Source: Dolichospermum planctonicum (lineage in GTDB: Bacteria > Cyanobacteriota > Cyanobacteriia > Cyanobacteriales > Nostocaceae). Taken from it: a stretch of DNA of 44,644 nt. The notes beneath the pieces were generated by a model. The model ran no database searches. It saw only the letters and a list, made by a program, of their open reading frames with translations, and was not told where the DNA came from. The position numbers were made by a program, and so were the translations under genes. Below, piece after piece: positions 24,292 to 33,527 of the stretch (the first letter of the stretch is position 1; each line of letters begins with the position of its first letter). The stretch is from positions 1-44,644 of the forward strand of contig NZ_BJCF01000040.1 of assembly GCF_005402965.1 (NCBI RefSeq), in the 5' to 3' direction.

Positions 24292-24600
24292 GTTGTTAAA
24301 TTTTGTAGAATTATGATTTTTTAGACATCCCTGTTTGTGTACACTTGATCAAGAAAAGCCTGAAAAGAGGCAATTTCATTAATACATATAATGGTAAATC
24401 TGTACAGTATATAAATTCAACATTTCTGGTTATATCTGTGTTGTTATGCTATCATGTCTCCTATTACACTGCGGCGTAAGTGAATGAACCATTTTCAAGC
24501 TTTGTAATCTATCAAATTTTCGGAGCTTTTAATGGTCATGTTATTTCCGCCAAACTGTACTAGGATTTGTGACTAAAAATTCAAAAATTTACCAAGAGCC
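24292..24600. other. Divergent intergenic region, tmk / thioredoxin-fold gene
   Basis: About 309 bp of AT-rich sequence between divergent genes. It must contain both promoters. I see no repeat, hairpin or conserved regulatory motif that I can support. Confidence 0.5.
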
Positions 24601-24933
24601 ATGACTTTAGCTGTGATTAAATTCTCTTCGGAGGATTGTGGGATTTGCCACAAAATGTCTTTTTATGACGAAAAAGTGGCTGGGGAATTAGGTTTGCAGT
24701 TTATAGATGTAAAAATGCAGGATACAGCAACTTACCGCCAATACCGTAATATTTTACTGGCTCAGTATCCAGATAAATCAGAAATGGGATGGCCTACTTA
24801 CATTGTTTGTAATTCACCGGAGGGAGAATTTGAGATTCTGGGTGAGGTAAAAGGGGGACATCCAAAAGGAGAATTTAGAAGTCGTCTTCAAGAAGTGCTA
24901 AATAGCATTGATAATGAGGAACAGACGGGCTAA
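24601..24933 (+). CDS. Thioredoxin-fold protein with CGIC motif
   Basis: 110 residues. A single thioredoxin-like domain with redox-active Cys13-Gly-Ile-Cys16 (SSEDCGICHKMS) and the conserved cis-proline in EMGWPTYIV. The CGIC dipeptide differs from the classic CGPC, and the preceding Trp is absent, so redox potential and partners probably differ from thioredoxin A. No signal peptide, so it is cytosolic. Monocistronic; a hairpin at 24983-25003 may end the transcript. Confidence 0.85.
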   Translation: MTLAVIKFSSEDCGICHKMSFYDEKVAGELGLQFIDVKMQDTATYRQYRNILLAQYPDKSEMGWPTYIVCNSPEGEFEILGEVKGGHPKGEFRSRLQEVLNSIDNEEQTG

Positions 24934-24982
24934 GTTGCAATCTCCTAACCCTCAAACATCCTGTAATTGACGCGATATGTAA

Positions 24983-25003
24983 GGGTTTAGCAGTGCTAAA
25001 CCC
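24983..25003 (+). terminator. Hairpin after the thioredoxin-fold gene
   Basis: A 9 bp perfect stem with a 3-base loop (AGT), followed by CTTAACGG rather than a T-run, so it is at best a weak intrinsic terminator or a dispersed palindrome. Confidence 0.45.
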
Positions 25004-25479
25004 CTTAACGGGTGACAAGTTATGCATCACTTTTTTGTCAATTTGTCAATAGTAAATTTTTACTATCTCTCAAATTAGATCATTTCTGAGCAAATTTATG
25101 GCTAAAATTGTTGAAGGAATAGCTACTAATTTTGTAAAGTTTTGTATTAGCTTGGGAAATTGATTTCTGAAACCATTGTAAATAAAGGGGTTGGAGACTG
25201 ACATCTTTTGAAGGATCAAAAATTGACAATAATAACCCAATTATGAAATTCTCTGAAATTATAGCAAATCGCTGAAAGTATAGCAACCTCGTTGATAAAT
25301 AGAAAAGATTCTCAATTAATTATTAAGAAAATCTAAAGGCAAATTGCTATAAGTTATAAATATCAAAAGTATTATTGATTTTATATAATTTAAGCTTATC
25401 ATACAGCCATGATGAATAATATATCTGATAAATAGCATCTAGGATAAAACTAAGAGCATAATATTGATATTATAATTGT

Positions 25480-25511
25480 GCGATAGCGAAGCGCTGCTGC
25501 AAGCAGTTCGC
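25480..25511 (-). repeat. 32 bp dispersed palindromic repeat
   Basis: The reverse complement begins GCGAACTGCTTGCAGCAGCG and ends in CTTCGCTATCGC. The identical 32 bases are found on the plus strand at 44133-44164 and 44449-44480. A shorter relative (GATCTGCTTGCAGCAGCTG) is at about 30549-30567. Internal arms GCGAA/TTCGC and TGCT/AGCA allow a hairpin. Confidence 0.85.
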
Positions 25512-25613
25512 TCGTTTGACACACAAACCGTAAATCTAGCCAGATTACCAGCTTGGACAATTGAAAATGGTATCATATATTCTCGTTTTGCTTGATTACG
25601 CGCGAGGAAATAA

Positions 25614-26894
25614 GTGAAAGTTTTAGTTATCGGGAATGGGGGACGGGAACACGCTCTAGCGTGGAAATTGCTACAATCTGATCAAATTGAGCAAGTTGTC
25701 TGTGTGCCGGGTAATGGGGGTACAGCAACTATGCAAGGTTGTCAAAACTTGTCCCTAGCGGTAGATGACTTTGCAGGTATCAGTGAATATGCAGTAGCTA
25801 ATAGTATTTCTTTAGTAGTTGTCGGTCCAGAAGTGCCTTTAGCTCAGGGAATTACTGATTATCTGCAAAATCAAGGCTTAATGGTATTTGGTCCAAACAA
25901 AGCCGGGGCGCAAATAGAAGCGAGTAAAGCCTGGGCTAAAGCATTAATGGCAGAAGCGGGAGTTCCTACGGCCAAAGCTGCGGTATTTACGGAAGCAGCA
26001 TCAGCAAAGGCATACATTCATGACCAAGGAGCGCCCATTGTGATTAAAGCCGATGGTTTAGCTGCTGGTAAAGGTGTCACAGTTGCCGAAAATATTGCCC
26101 AAGCAGAAGCAGCCATTGAGGCGATTTTTCAAGGACAGTTTGGCAGTGCTGGTAATTCTGTGGTAATTGAAGAATGTTTACTGGGACAAGAAGTATCAAT
26201 TTTAGCTCTAACTGATGGTTTAACAATTCGGCCGTTGTTACCTGCTCAAGATCACAAGCGTGTCGGTGAAGGTGATACTGGAGACAATACTGGAGGTATG
26301 GGTGCTTATGCTCCCGCGCCCATTGCCACAGCGGAGTTAATGGCACGAGTGCAAACAGAGGTATTAGAAAGAACTATCTCCGCTTTACAAGCTAGGGGAA
26401 TTGACTACCGAGGCGTTTTGTATGCTGGGTTAATGATTACACCTGATGGTGATTTTCGGGTTTTAGAATTTAACTGTCGGTTTGGTGATCCTGAAACCCA
26501 GGTAATTTTACCGTTACTGGAAACACCTTTAGAATATCTGATCTTGGCTTGTATAGAACAGCGCTTGGCGGATATGCCACCAATCGCTTGGAAACAAGGT
26601 GCAGCGGCGACAGTAGTGGCTGCTTCTGGGGGTTATCCGGGAGAATATGTCAAAGGTAAGGTAATTAATGGCTTGGTAGCAGCAGATATGGCCGGGGCGA
26701 CCGTGTTTCATGCGGGGACAAAATTAAATGCAGACCAGGAAATTATTACGGATGGCGGTAGAGTGTTAAATGTAACTGGAATTGGTGCGGATTTCCAGGA
26801 AGCTTTAGCTCAAGCTTATGCAGGTATTAAAGAAATTGAATTTGATCAGATGTATTATCGTCGGGATATTGGTTATCGGGTTTCTAACGGGTAA
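25614..26894 (+). CDS. purD: Phosphoribosylamine--glycine ligase (GAR synthetase)
   Basis: 426-residue ATP-grasp enzyme for the second step of purine synthesis. It starts at a GTG (25614) preceded by GAGGAAATAA and opens with MKVLVIGNGGREHALAWKL, the typical N-terminus. Other family motifs are VVVGPEVPLAQGI, APIVIKADGLAAGKGV (ATP-grasp lysine), GDTGDNTGGMGAYAPAP and VLEFNCRFGDPETQVILPLL. Full length. A truncated IS200/605-type element follows directly. Confidence 0.97.
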   Translation: MKVLVIGNGGREHALAWKLLQSDQIEQVVCVPGNGGTATMQGCQNLSLAVDDFAGISEYAVANSISLVVVGPEVPLAQGITDYLQNQGLMVFGPNKAGAQIEASKAWAKALMAEAGVPTAKAAVFTEAASAKAYIHDQGAPIVIKADGLAAGKGVTVAENIAQAEAAIEAIFQGQFGSAGNSVVIEECLLGQEVSILALTDGLTIRPLLPAQDHKRVGEGDTGDNTGGMGAYAPAPIATAELMARVQTEVLERTISALQARGIDYRGVLYAGLMITPDGDFRVLEFNCRFGDPETQVILPLLETPLEYLILACIEQRLADMPPIAWKQGAAATVVAASGGYPGEYVKGKVINGLVAADMAGATVFHAGTKLNADQEIITDGGRVLNVTGIGADFQEALAQAYAGIKEIEFDQMYYRRDIGYRVSNG

Positions 26895-26932
26895 TTGACG
26901 CTCCCCGCCCTATAAAGGGACGGGGATTCTTG
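26895..26932. mobile_element. IS200/IS605-type end hairpin
   Basis: TTGAC (26895-26899) is followed by a GC-rich hairpin: CCCCGCCCT (26903-26911), loop ATAA, AGGG-A-CGGGG (26916-26925), then ATTCTTG. This is the kind of end structure found next to tnpB in IS200/IS605-family elements. The tnpB fragment ends inside it at 26910. It lies one base after the purD stop codon, so the element inserted immediately behind purD. Confidence 0.65.
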
Positions 26933-27173
26933 TTTCAATTGTTACTAAGTCTGGGTAGAGGGTCATCTCTCCACAAGCGTTAGAAGTTCCGGTGCGCCCC
27001 ACCGTACTTAGATCATAGCCAGTTTGTTTTAGTGCTTTAGTTAGGATGTTAATTGCAGCATTGTGGTCACGGTCAAGTATGCACCCACATTTACAAACAT
27101 GAGTTCTAACTGATGGGGTATTACGGCGTTTTCTGATAAATTTCGTCTGTGGGGACTTGATCACTTTTGGGTG
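26910..27173 (-). pseudogene. tnpB: TnpB C-terminal remnant
   Basis: The last ~85 codons of a TnpB (IS200/IS605 accessory, RNA-guided endonuclease ancestor of Cas12). It includes the end of the zinc finger (THVCKCGC) and the third RuvC motif ILDRDHNAAINIL, followed by VGRTGTSNACGEMTLYP, the usual tail. Codons upstream of the GTG at 27164 (QHPK) still look like TnpB, but the frame is cut at about 27173 by a second element end. The RuvC I and II motifs and the DNA-binding N-terminus are missing, so it is inactive. Confidence 0.85.
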
Positions 27174-27375
27174 TTGACATACTCACCGACCTGAAGGTGC
27201 GATGATTCTTGACACTTCACTGGAACACGCCACAAGTGGTCTTATCGTCCCTCCATGTCCGTTTAAAGTCTCCCAATGCCATAAGGCGACTATAACCAAA
27301 TTCTAACATAAAGCCGTCCTAAAAGCGATGCACTGAGCTTGCCGAAGTGGACGGGGCTTGTATCCCAGATTTTTG
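27174..27375. mobile_element. IS200/605-like end or non-coding remnant, copy A
   Basis: Starts TTGACAT, contains CTTGACACTTCACTG, TGTCCGTTTAAAGTCTCCC, AATGCC..GGCGACTATA, and ends AAAGCCGTCCT...GGACGGGGCTTGTATCC. The same order of blocks occurs at 41124-41307 (copy B). In copy A the final hairpin loop is enlarged by a separate ~24 bp dispersed repeat (GCGATGCACTGAGCTTGCC...). There is no open reading frame. It is probably the non-coding end region of a TnpB-type element, or a derivative that moves in trans. Confidence 0.6.
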
Positions 27376-27491
27376 GTCAGTCCAAATTTTTTTGTGATTG
27401 TATCCCAAATTGTATCCCAACTTGCGCCGCAAAGGGACAAAACTTTGTATGCTGAATCTATATAGTTGTTGATAATTTTTGATTTAAAAAG

Positions 27492-29504
27492 GTGCAAGAA
27501 GATTTTCGCTTAATTGTTGATTTGGTTTCGGTGTTTGCTGTCGCAGCTTGCGGTGGTCTATTAGCAGCACTTTTAAAGCAACCTGTGTTACTAGGATATA
27601 TCATCGGTGGTATGGTTGTTGGACCTACTGGACTGGGATTAATTAAGGAAATTGTCCAGGTGGAAACTTTAGCCCAGTTTGGGGTGGCTTTTTTGTTGTT
27701 TGCTTTGGGTGTGGAATTTTCTTTGACGGAACTGAAGAAAGTTAAGGCGATCGCCCTGGGAGGTGGTACTTTACAAATTATCCTCACTATTCTCGTCACT
27801 GTGTTCGTGTGTGGTGTTACAGGAGCTTGGGGAACTTTACCTGCTAAAGGTGTGTTTCTGGGTTCGATTTTGTCTTTGTCTTCCACTGCTGTAGTCCTCA
27901 AATGTCTCATGGAACGCAATGAAACGGAAACACCCCACGGACAGGTAATGTTGGGGATTCTTGTCGTCCAGGATTTGGCTCTAGGATTAATGTTAGCTGT
28001 ATTACCTGCTCTCCATCAACCAGGAGAAGCTATTGGTGTGGCCGTGGTTATGGCTTTGGTGAAGATTGGTTTATTTGCGGCTGGCGCTTATGCGGCGGGA
28101 ATTTGGTTAATTCCACGGTTATTAAGGTTATTAGCTGGTACGGAAAGTAAGGAGTTATTTTTATTAGGTGTGGTAACAATCTGTTTGGGAATTGCGCTCT
28201 TAACAGAATATTTAGGGTTATCCATTGAAATGGGCGCATTTGTCGCTGGTTTGATGATTTCTGAGGTAGAATATGCTGATGAAACTTTAACTATTGTTGA
28301 ACCTTTACGCGATATATTTGCTAGTTTGTTTTTTGCAGCCATTGGGATGTTGATTGACCCGGTATTTTTGTGGCAAAATCTGGAGTTAATTCTCGGATTA
28401 GTGGCTTTGGTTTTTGTAGGTAAGTTTTTAATTATTACTCCTTTAGTCAGGCTATTTCGCTACCCTTTAAAAACTGCTTTAATTGCTGGTTTGGGACTAG
28501 CTCAAATTGGGGAATTTTCCTTTGTTCTCGCTAGTGAAGGACAAGCTTTGGGTTTGGTTTCTCGGCGCATATATTTACTAATTTTGGGAACTACGGCTGT
28601 TACTTTAATGTTAACTCCCTTTATCCTGCGATTATTACCTTTTTTATTCGATTTTGCGGAATCTATTCCTTGGCTTAAACCCTATTTAGTCAATGATCAA
28701 GCTCTTGATTTATCGGCAGATTTACCACAGAAGAATCATATAGTAGTTTGTGGTTATGGCCGCATTGGTCAGAATTTGGTGAAGTTGTTACAGCAATATC
28801 AATTACCTGTGGTGGTTATTGACCAATCGGAAAGTCGTATTCAGCAGTTACGGGAAGCGGGTATACCCTATGTTTATGGTAATTCTGTCAGTCTTCATGT
28901 ATTAGAAACTGCTGGAGTAAGTCACGCTCAAGGTATGGCCATTGCTCTTCCAGATCCGGCAAGTATTCGGCTGTGTTTAAAACGGGCTTTAGAACTATGT
29001 CCAGAATTAGATACAGTTGTCCGTGCTACTCAAGATAAAAATATTGAAGTTCTTTATCAATTGGGAGCAAAGGAAGTAATACAACCTGAATTTGAAGCTA
29101 GTTTAGAAATGGCAAATCATCTATTAATTGCGGTTGGTTTGTTGCCAGATTTGGTACAACAGAAAATCCAGGAAATTCGCCAAAATCATTATTTAGATTT
29201 ACGTCCTGAACGTTCTGCTGCTGAAGTTTCTCAGTATTTACAAAAGGTGACTCGTGATCTGAATCGTCGTTGGTATGATTTACCAGCAAATTCTCCCTTA
29301 ATTGGGATGACTTTAGAAGAAGTGAATATGCGTTATTTAACTGGAGTCAGTTTAATGGCTATTCGTCGTGCTGATGGTGAAGAAATCGATTATCCTAATC
29401 ATCAAACTACATTTCTTTTAGGCGATCGCTTGTTGGTGGTAGGATCAAACCAGGAACTTAATGCTTTAATCGCCTTTGCTGAGGGGAAAATCACTATTAA
29501 ATAG
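27492..29504 (+). CDS. CPA2-family cation:proton antiporter with RCK (TrkA-N) domain
   Basis: 670 residues from a GTG start. The first ~390 form about 12 transmembrane helices of the Kef/CPA2 type (GGMVVGPTGLGLIKE, then GVAFLLFALGVEFSLTELKK, and the antiporter-core GAFVAGLMISEVEYADE). Residues ~405-520 are a TrkA-N/RCK Rossmann domain (HIVVCGYGRIGQNLVKLLQQY). The C-terminal ~85 residues are a TrkA-C domain (ANSPLIGMTLEEVNMRYLTGV). It sits in the cytoplasmic or thylakoid membrane and probably exchanges K+ or Na+ for protons with nucleotide gating. The ion is not decided by sequence. Start region follows the remnant IS end. Confidence 0.9.
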   Translation: MQEDFRLIVDLVSVFAVAACGGLLAALLKQPVLLGYIIGGMVVGPTGLGLIKEIVQVETLAQFGVAFLLFALGVEFSLTELKKVKAIALGGGTLQIILTILVTVFVCGVTGAWGTLPAKGVFLGSILSLSSTAVVLKCLMERNETETPHGQVMLGILVVQDLALGLMLAVLPALHQPGEAIGVAVVMALVKIGLFAAGAYAAGIWLIPRLLRLLAGTESKELFLLGVVTICLGIALLTEYLGLSIEMGAFVAGLMISEVEYADETLTIVEPLRDIFASLFFAAIGMLIDPVFLWQNLELILGLVALVFVGKFLIITPLVRLFRYPLKTALIAGLGLAQIGEFSFVLASEGQALGLVSRRIYLLILGTTAVTLMLTPFILRLLPFLFDFAESIPWLKPYLVNDQALDLSADLPQKNHIVVCGYGRIGQNLVKLLQQYQLPVVVIDQSESRIQQLREAGIPYVYGNSVSLHVLETAGVSHAQGMAIALPDPASIRLCLKRALELCPELDTVVRATQDKNIEVLYQLGAKEVIQPEFEASLEMANHLLIAVGLLPDLVQQKIQEIRQNHYLDLRPERSAAEVSQYLQKVTRDLNRRWYDLPANSPLIGMTLEEVNMRYLTGVSLMAIRRADGEEIDYPNHQTTFLLGDRLLVVGSNQELNALIAFAEGKITIK

Positions 29505-29649
29505 AAAGGATTTTGACGAATGCTGGGTAGTCCTATATCAAATTGATTGGCTCTCATATATTCGTAATCATTAAAATGATCACATCAACTGACAATTGAC
29601 AAAATACTGCATAAAATTAATGAATCTTTGACTTATCAAAAAACAACAA

Positions 29650-30489
29650 ATGGCCATCGAATTTACTAAGTATCACGGACTCGGTAATGATTTTATTCTC
29701 ATTGATAACCGTTCCTCATTAACACCAGTATTGACACCAGAGAAAGCGGTACAGTGGTGCGATCGCCATTTTGGTATCGGTGCAGATGGTGTTATTTTTG
29801 CCCTTCCTGGACAAAATGGCACGGACTACACTATGCGGATTTTTAACTCCGATGGTTCAGAACCAGAAATGTGTGGGAATGGGATTCGCTGTTTAGCGGT
29901 ATTTTTGACAGAATTAGAAGGCATTAACCGTACCAAAGATAAATATAGTATTCATACCTTAGCAGGTGTGATTGTACCCCAACTCACAGATGATGGTCAA
30001 GTAAAAGTAGATATGGGTGAACCGCGATTATTAGCAGAGGAAATTCCTACTAATTTAGCATCTAGTGGGCTTCAAGTCATTAATCATCCCTTAGAAGTAG
30101 CCGGGAAAACTTGGGATGTTACCTGTGTCAGCATGGGCAACCCTCACTGTATCACATTTGTAGAAGATGTTGCAGCAGTTGATTTAGAAAGCATTGGTTC
30201 CCAATTTGAAAATCATCCGGTATTTCCTAAGAAAACCAATACAGAATTTATTGAAGTCGTAAATCGCAACTACTTGAAAATGCGCGTTTGGGAGCGGGGT
30301 GCGGGAATTACCCTCGCTTGTGGCACCGGTGCTTGTGCGTCCTTAGTAGCAGGAGTATTGAATGATAAATGCGATCGCACTGCTATGATTGAATTACCCG
30401 GTGGGACTTTAGAAATCGAATGGTCAGAAATTGACAACCGGATTTACATGACAGGACCTGCAGAACGGGTATTTACAGGTAAATATTAA
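29650..30489 (+). CDS. dapF: Diaminopimelate epimerase
   Basis: 279-residue DapF converting LL- to meso-diaminopimelate for lysine and peptidoglycan. Both catalytic cysteines are present: Cys75 in [11 protein letters not shown] and Cys224 in [13 protein letters not shown]. The N-terminus [16 protein letters not shown] is the family opening. Monocistronic; HIP1 sites occur inside. No anomalies. Confidence 0.97.
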   Translation: MAIEFTKYHGLGNDFILIDNRSSLTPVLTPEKAVQWCDRHFGIGADGVIFALPGQNGTDYTMRIFNSDGSEPEMCGNGIRCLAVFLTELEGINRTKDKYSIHTLAGVIVPQLTDDGQVKVDMGEPRLLAEEIPTNLASSGLQVINHPLEVAGKTWDVTCVSMGNPHCITFVEDVAAVDLESIGSQFENHPVFPKKTNTEFIEVVNRNYLKMRVWERGAGITLACGTGACASLVAGVLNDKCDRTAMIELPGGTLEIEWSEIDNRIYMTGPAERVFTGKY

Positions 30490-30570
30490 ATTGAGCCTGT
30501 TTTGAGTTCTAAATAATATAAGCGATTGTCTACAGAATTATTGTAGGCGATCTGCTTGCAGCAGCTGTAT

Positions 30571-31170
30571 CTAAAAAGACAATTCTTGAAATAACTCTAT
30601 CAAAGGAAGATTAAAATTAGGAATAACATTTTCTCCATCAAGACTATCTTCCAATTGCAAAAGCTGTGATGGCTTAGGTTTGCGGTAAATCAATACACAT
30701 TCTTCGTCTGGCAATATTACCCATGCTAAACGAGTTCCATTTTCAAAATACTCTACTAATTTATGATGAATTTCTTCAAAAGTGTTATTAGGAGAAATAA
30801 TTTCTACAGCTAAATCAGGAGCGCCATCAAAAAAACCCTTGGGTAATCGCTTTAAACCTTGTAACCTTTCTTTAGAAATAAAGGCCAGATCAGGCGATCT
30901 TTTGTTACCAGTTTTCATTTTAAAGGCAGTGCTAGAATCACAAGTTATACCGAGCTTATAATTACGTACAAAACCTGTTAAAAAATATCCCAGAGTAAGA
31001 GCTAAGTAGCCATGTTCTACACCTGAATTTGCGACAATAATTAGCTCTCCATTCACATATTCATAAAGATTATCATTTTCCTTCAATAACATAAATTGCT
31101 CATCTGTCAAGGTCTGATGATTAGCTGAAGGCTGAATTAATTCTAAATTTGTGGTTGTAGTTTGGGTCAT
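30571..31170 (-). CDS. Uma2-family (DUF820) putative endonuclease
   Basis: 199 residues from the ATG at 31170, which has GGAG nine bases upstream; a GTG at 31185 would add five residues. It has the Uma2 PD-(D/E)xK-like core: YEYVNGELIIV, RSPDLAFISKERL, and PDLAVEIISPNNTFEEIHHKLVEYFENGTRLAWVI (candidate Asp, Glu and Lys active-site residues). This family is hugely expanded in cyanobacteria, with unknown biological role; nuclease activity is inferred from fold. Single gene convergent with dapF. Confidence 0.88.
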   Translation of the reverse strand: MTQTTTTNLELIQPSANHQTLTDEQFMLLKENDNLYEYVNGELIIVANSGVEHGYLALTLGYFLTGFVRNYKLGITCDSSTAFKMKTGNKRSPDLAFISKERLQGLKRLPKGFFDGAPDLAVEIISPNNTFEEIHHKLVEYFENGTRLAWVILPDEECVLIYRKPKPSQLLQLEDSLDGENVIPNFNLPLIELFQELSF

Positions 31171-31228
31171 TAGATTTAACTCCACAGATGAAACTAATAT
31201 CCTAATATCAATGATTATACAAAGTTTT

Positions 31229-31254
31229 CATCCTTTAATCCTGGATATCCTGAT
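31229..31254 (-). repeat. LTRR-like repeat, partial copy
   Basis: On the minus strand this reads ATCAGGATATCCAGGATTAA followed by AGGATG: the first two thirds of the 35 bp repeat found at 11842 and 14080. It lies in the short gap upstream of both the Uma2 and histidine-phosphatase genes. Confidence 0.7.
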
Positions 31255-31313
31255 TCTGACTTGCTGGTACATTTTGTAGTAAAATTAGTGCTATTTAAGA
31301 GGAAAGTAAAAAA

Positions 31314-32657
31314 ATGACCCGTGTGATCATCGTGCGTCATGGACAAAGTACCTACAATATAGAAAAACGTATTCAAGGGCGTACTGATGCGTCATCTTTA
31401 ACCCCAAAGGGCTGTGATGATGCCAGTAAAGCAGGTAAAGCCCTCAGTAGTATTTCATTTCAAGCTATTTATAGTAGTCCCCTGCAACGGGCAAAATCAA
31501 CAGCGGAAATTATCCGCAGTCAATTGGCTACACAAGCTCCCATAATTCAAATTGATGAACAATTGGTGGAAGTTGATTTACCGCTTTGGGCAGGAATGAC
31601 GACGAGTGAGGTCAAAGAACAGTTAACAGCAGATTACCGCATCTGGAAGGAACTTCCCCATGAATTTCGCATGGTTTTACAGGAAAATTCCGAAACTAAA
31701 GAACATTTTCCAGTTTTAGCATTATATGCCCAAGCTAAACAATTTTGGCAAGAGATTCTCCCCCAGCACCAAGGTGAAACTATCCTCATTGTTGGTCATA
31801 ATGGGATTAATCGCGCCTTAATTAGCACTGCTTTGGGCATTTCCCCCAGTCGTTACCATTGTTTACAACAGTCTAACTGCGGAATTAGTGTTTTAAATTT
31901 TGCTGGTGGTTTGGGTGAACCAGTACAGTTAGAATCTATGAATCAAACCCAACATCTGGGTGAAACCTTCCCTTCTTTGCGTCCCGGTCATCAAGGGGTA
32001 AGATTATTGTTGGTGCGTCATGGTGAAACTGAATGGAATCGTCAAGGTAAGTTTCAAGGACAAATTGATATTCCCCTCAATGATAATGGCAGAAATCAAG
32101 CCGCAAAAGCCGCAGAATTTCTCAAAGATGTGAATATTGATTTTGCGGTTAGTAGCACTATGTCCCGTCCCAAGGAAACGGCGGAAATTATTTTAAAATA
32201 TCATCCTAGTTTAAACTTGCAACTGTTTGCCGGTTTAAGAGAAATTAGTCATGGACTGTGGGAAGGTAAATTTGAATCGGAAATTGAACGGGAATTTCCC
32301 GGGGAATTAGAAAGGTGGCGTACAATACCCGCAGAAGTACAGATGCCAGAAGGAGAAAACCTAGAACAGGTGAGAGAACGCAGTGTTAGTGATTGGAATG
32401 GAATCATTAAAAATGCCGAATCTCAGCAATTACAACTAGGCTTAGTGGTCGCTCATGATGCGACTAATAAAACTTTATTGTGCCATATTCTGGGTTTATC
32501 TGCGGAAAATTTCTGGAATTTCCGTCAAGGTAATGGTGCTGTGAGTGTGATTGATTATCCTGCTGGTAGTCAAGGTTATCCGGTTCTGCAAGCAATGAAT
32601 ATTACTGGACATTTAAGTAATAGTGTACTGGATAAAACTGCTGCTGGAGCGTTATAA
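31314..32657 (+). CDS. Tandem histidine phosphatase-family protein
   Basis: 447 residues with two phosphoglycerate-mutase-like domains. The first carries VIIVRHGQSTYNIEKRIQGRTD (catalytic His9) and the partner HNGINRALI; the second begins near residue 228 with LLLVRHGETEWNRQGKFQGQID and has VVAHDATNKTLL. In the second domain the usual 'HG' partner is HD, which still keeps the histidine. Such two-domain proteins are common in cyanobacteria and are variously annotated as phosphoglycerate mutase or phosphoserine phosphatase; the substrate cannot be decided here. A palindromic repeat follows the gene. Confidence 0.88.
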   Translation: MTRVIIVRHGQSTYNIEKRIQGRTDASSLTPKGCDDASKAGKALSSISFQAIYSSPLQRAKSTAEIIRSQLATQAPIIQIDEQLVEVDLPLWAGMTTSEVKEQLTADYRIWKELPHEFRMVLQENSETKEHFPVLALYAQAKQFWQEILPQHQGETILIVGHNGINRALISTALGISPSRYHCLQQSNCGISVLNFAGGLGEPVQLESMNQTQHLGETFPSLRPGHQGVRLLLVRHGETEWNRQGKFQGQIDIPLNDNGRNQAAKAAEFLKDVNIDFAVSSTMSRPKETAEIILKYHPSLNLQLFAGLREISHGLWEGKFESEIEREFPGELERWRTIPAEVQMPEGENLEQVRERSVSDWNGIIKNAESQQLQLGLVVAHDATNKTLLCHILGLSAENFWNFRQGNGAVSVIDYPAGSQGYPVLQAMNITGHLSNSVLDKTAAGAL

Positions 32658-32698
32658 TTTGCGCTTGATAATTTGCTAATTATAATTTGCTAAGTTGT

Positions 32699-32720
32699 TG
32701 GGGTAATTGATGAATTACCC
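32699..32720. repeat. Dispersed palindrome (GGGTAATTGATGAATTACCC)
   Basis: A 9 bp-class inverted repeat of GGGTAATT and AATTACCC around GATG, 40 bp after the histidine-phosphatase stop codon. A fuller copy with arms GGGGTAATT and AATTACCCC is at 43710-43731 after queC. No T-tract on the plus strand. It may cap transcripts. Confidence 0.6.
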
Positions 32721-32829
32721 TGACTCGTACTTTTGATTGATCTAGCTGTGCATAGATTTTAGGATTTACACAGGAGTTAGGAAAGAATAAATCATGTATC
32801 GCTAAACCGAAAAATGCAGCGTATTTTCA

Positions 32830-33291
32830 CTAACTATAAAAATCTTCATCCAATATTTGCTCAACAGAAAATGGACAAATATCAGGATATTCACTTTCAT
32901 CAGCAATACGCACTCCAAAAGCAGCAAATTTACTTTCTTTAATTGCTAATTTACGTCCTTGAGAATAGGCTTTATTTATAGCTTCTAAAAGAAAACTTTT
33001 GAGAGAAGGAGTATTTTCTAAATTGTTTAAAACTCGTTGACGATGTTCAATAACTGAGTGATACCAACTCATTTTCATACTATCTGGAGCATCTTGGACT
33101 TTTAGCTTTAGCAAATGAGCTAACAAGATCATAAGATTACTTGTAAGTGCATTTTTTTCCGATTTACCCAAATCATTTAATTCCTCAATTAGATATTCAA
33201 TATCAAGGGCCTCAAATTGACGATTTTTAAGGTGTTGAATTGTTGATTCAATCCAACTTTGCAAATCTTGATCATGGAGAGGTTCAAGCAT
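32830..33291 (-). CDS. DUF29 family protein
   Basis: 153-residue all-helical protein of the DUF29 family, widespread in cyanobacteria with many paralogues and no known function. It shows the typical HDQDLQSWIESTIQHLKNRQFEALDIEYLIEELNDLGKSEKNAL opening and SWYHSVIEHRQRVLNNL middle. Monocistronic, convergent with the histidine phosphatase gene, in an AT-rich pocket. Confidence 0.9.
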   Translation of the reverse strand: MLEPLHDQDLQSWIESTIQHLKNRQFEALDIEYLIEELNDLGKSEKNALTSNLMILLAHLLKLKVQDAPDSMKMSWYHSVIEHRQRVLNNLENTPSLKSFLLEAINKAYSQGRKLAIKESKFAAFGVRIADESEYPDICPFSVEQILDEDFYS

Positions 33292-33527
33292 ATCAGTGGA
33301 AATACAACAATTATTATAATGATAATTTCCATATTAACCTAAGTTATAAAAAATTGTGAATAAATGATGATTTCTGGCTAGAAGTCGGAAATGTGAATTA
33401 TGAGGATATAGGTTACAAAAAACACCTATATTATATTTTAATACTGAAGTTATGGCTAAAACGTCTAATTTGCATGATCAAACAGTAGAATAGACAACGG
33501 TTAAAAGACTGATAAGTAATATTTTTC

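Larger units (their letters stand above)
24934..25613. other. 680 bp intergenic region with hairpin and dispersed palindrome
   Basis: No supportable gene; the open frame at 25080-25286 shows no coding character. It holds a perfect 9 bp hairpin, GGGTTTAGC (24983-24991) and GCTAAACCC (24995-25003), shortly after the thioredoxin-fold gene, and a 32 bp dispersed palindromic repeat at 25480-25511. The purD ribosome-binding site (GAGGAAATAA) ends the region. Confidence 0.6.

Noticed and set aside
27303-27497. 64-codon minus-strand frame before the antiporter gene
   Set aside because: It lies in the IS-end remnant and overlaps the antiporter start. Its C-terminal part (RPLRQAQCIAFRTALC) is translated repeat sequence.
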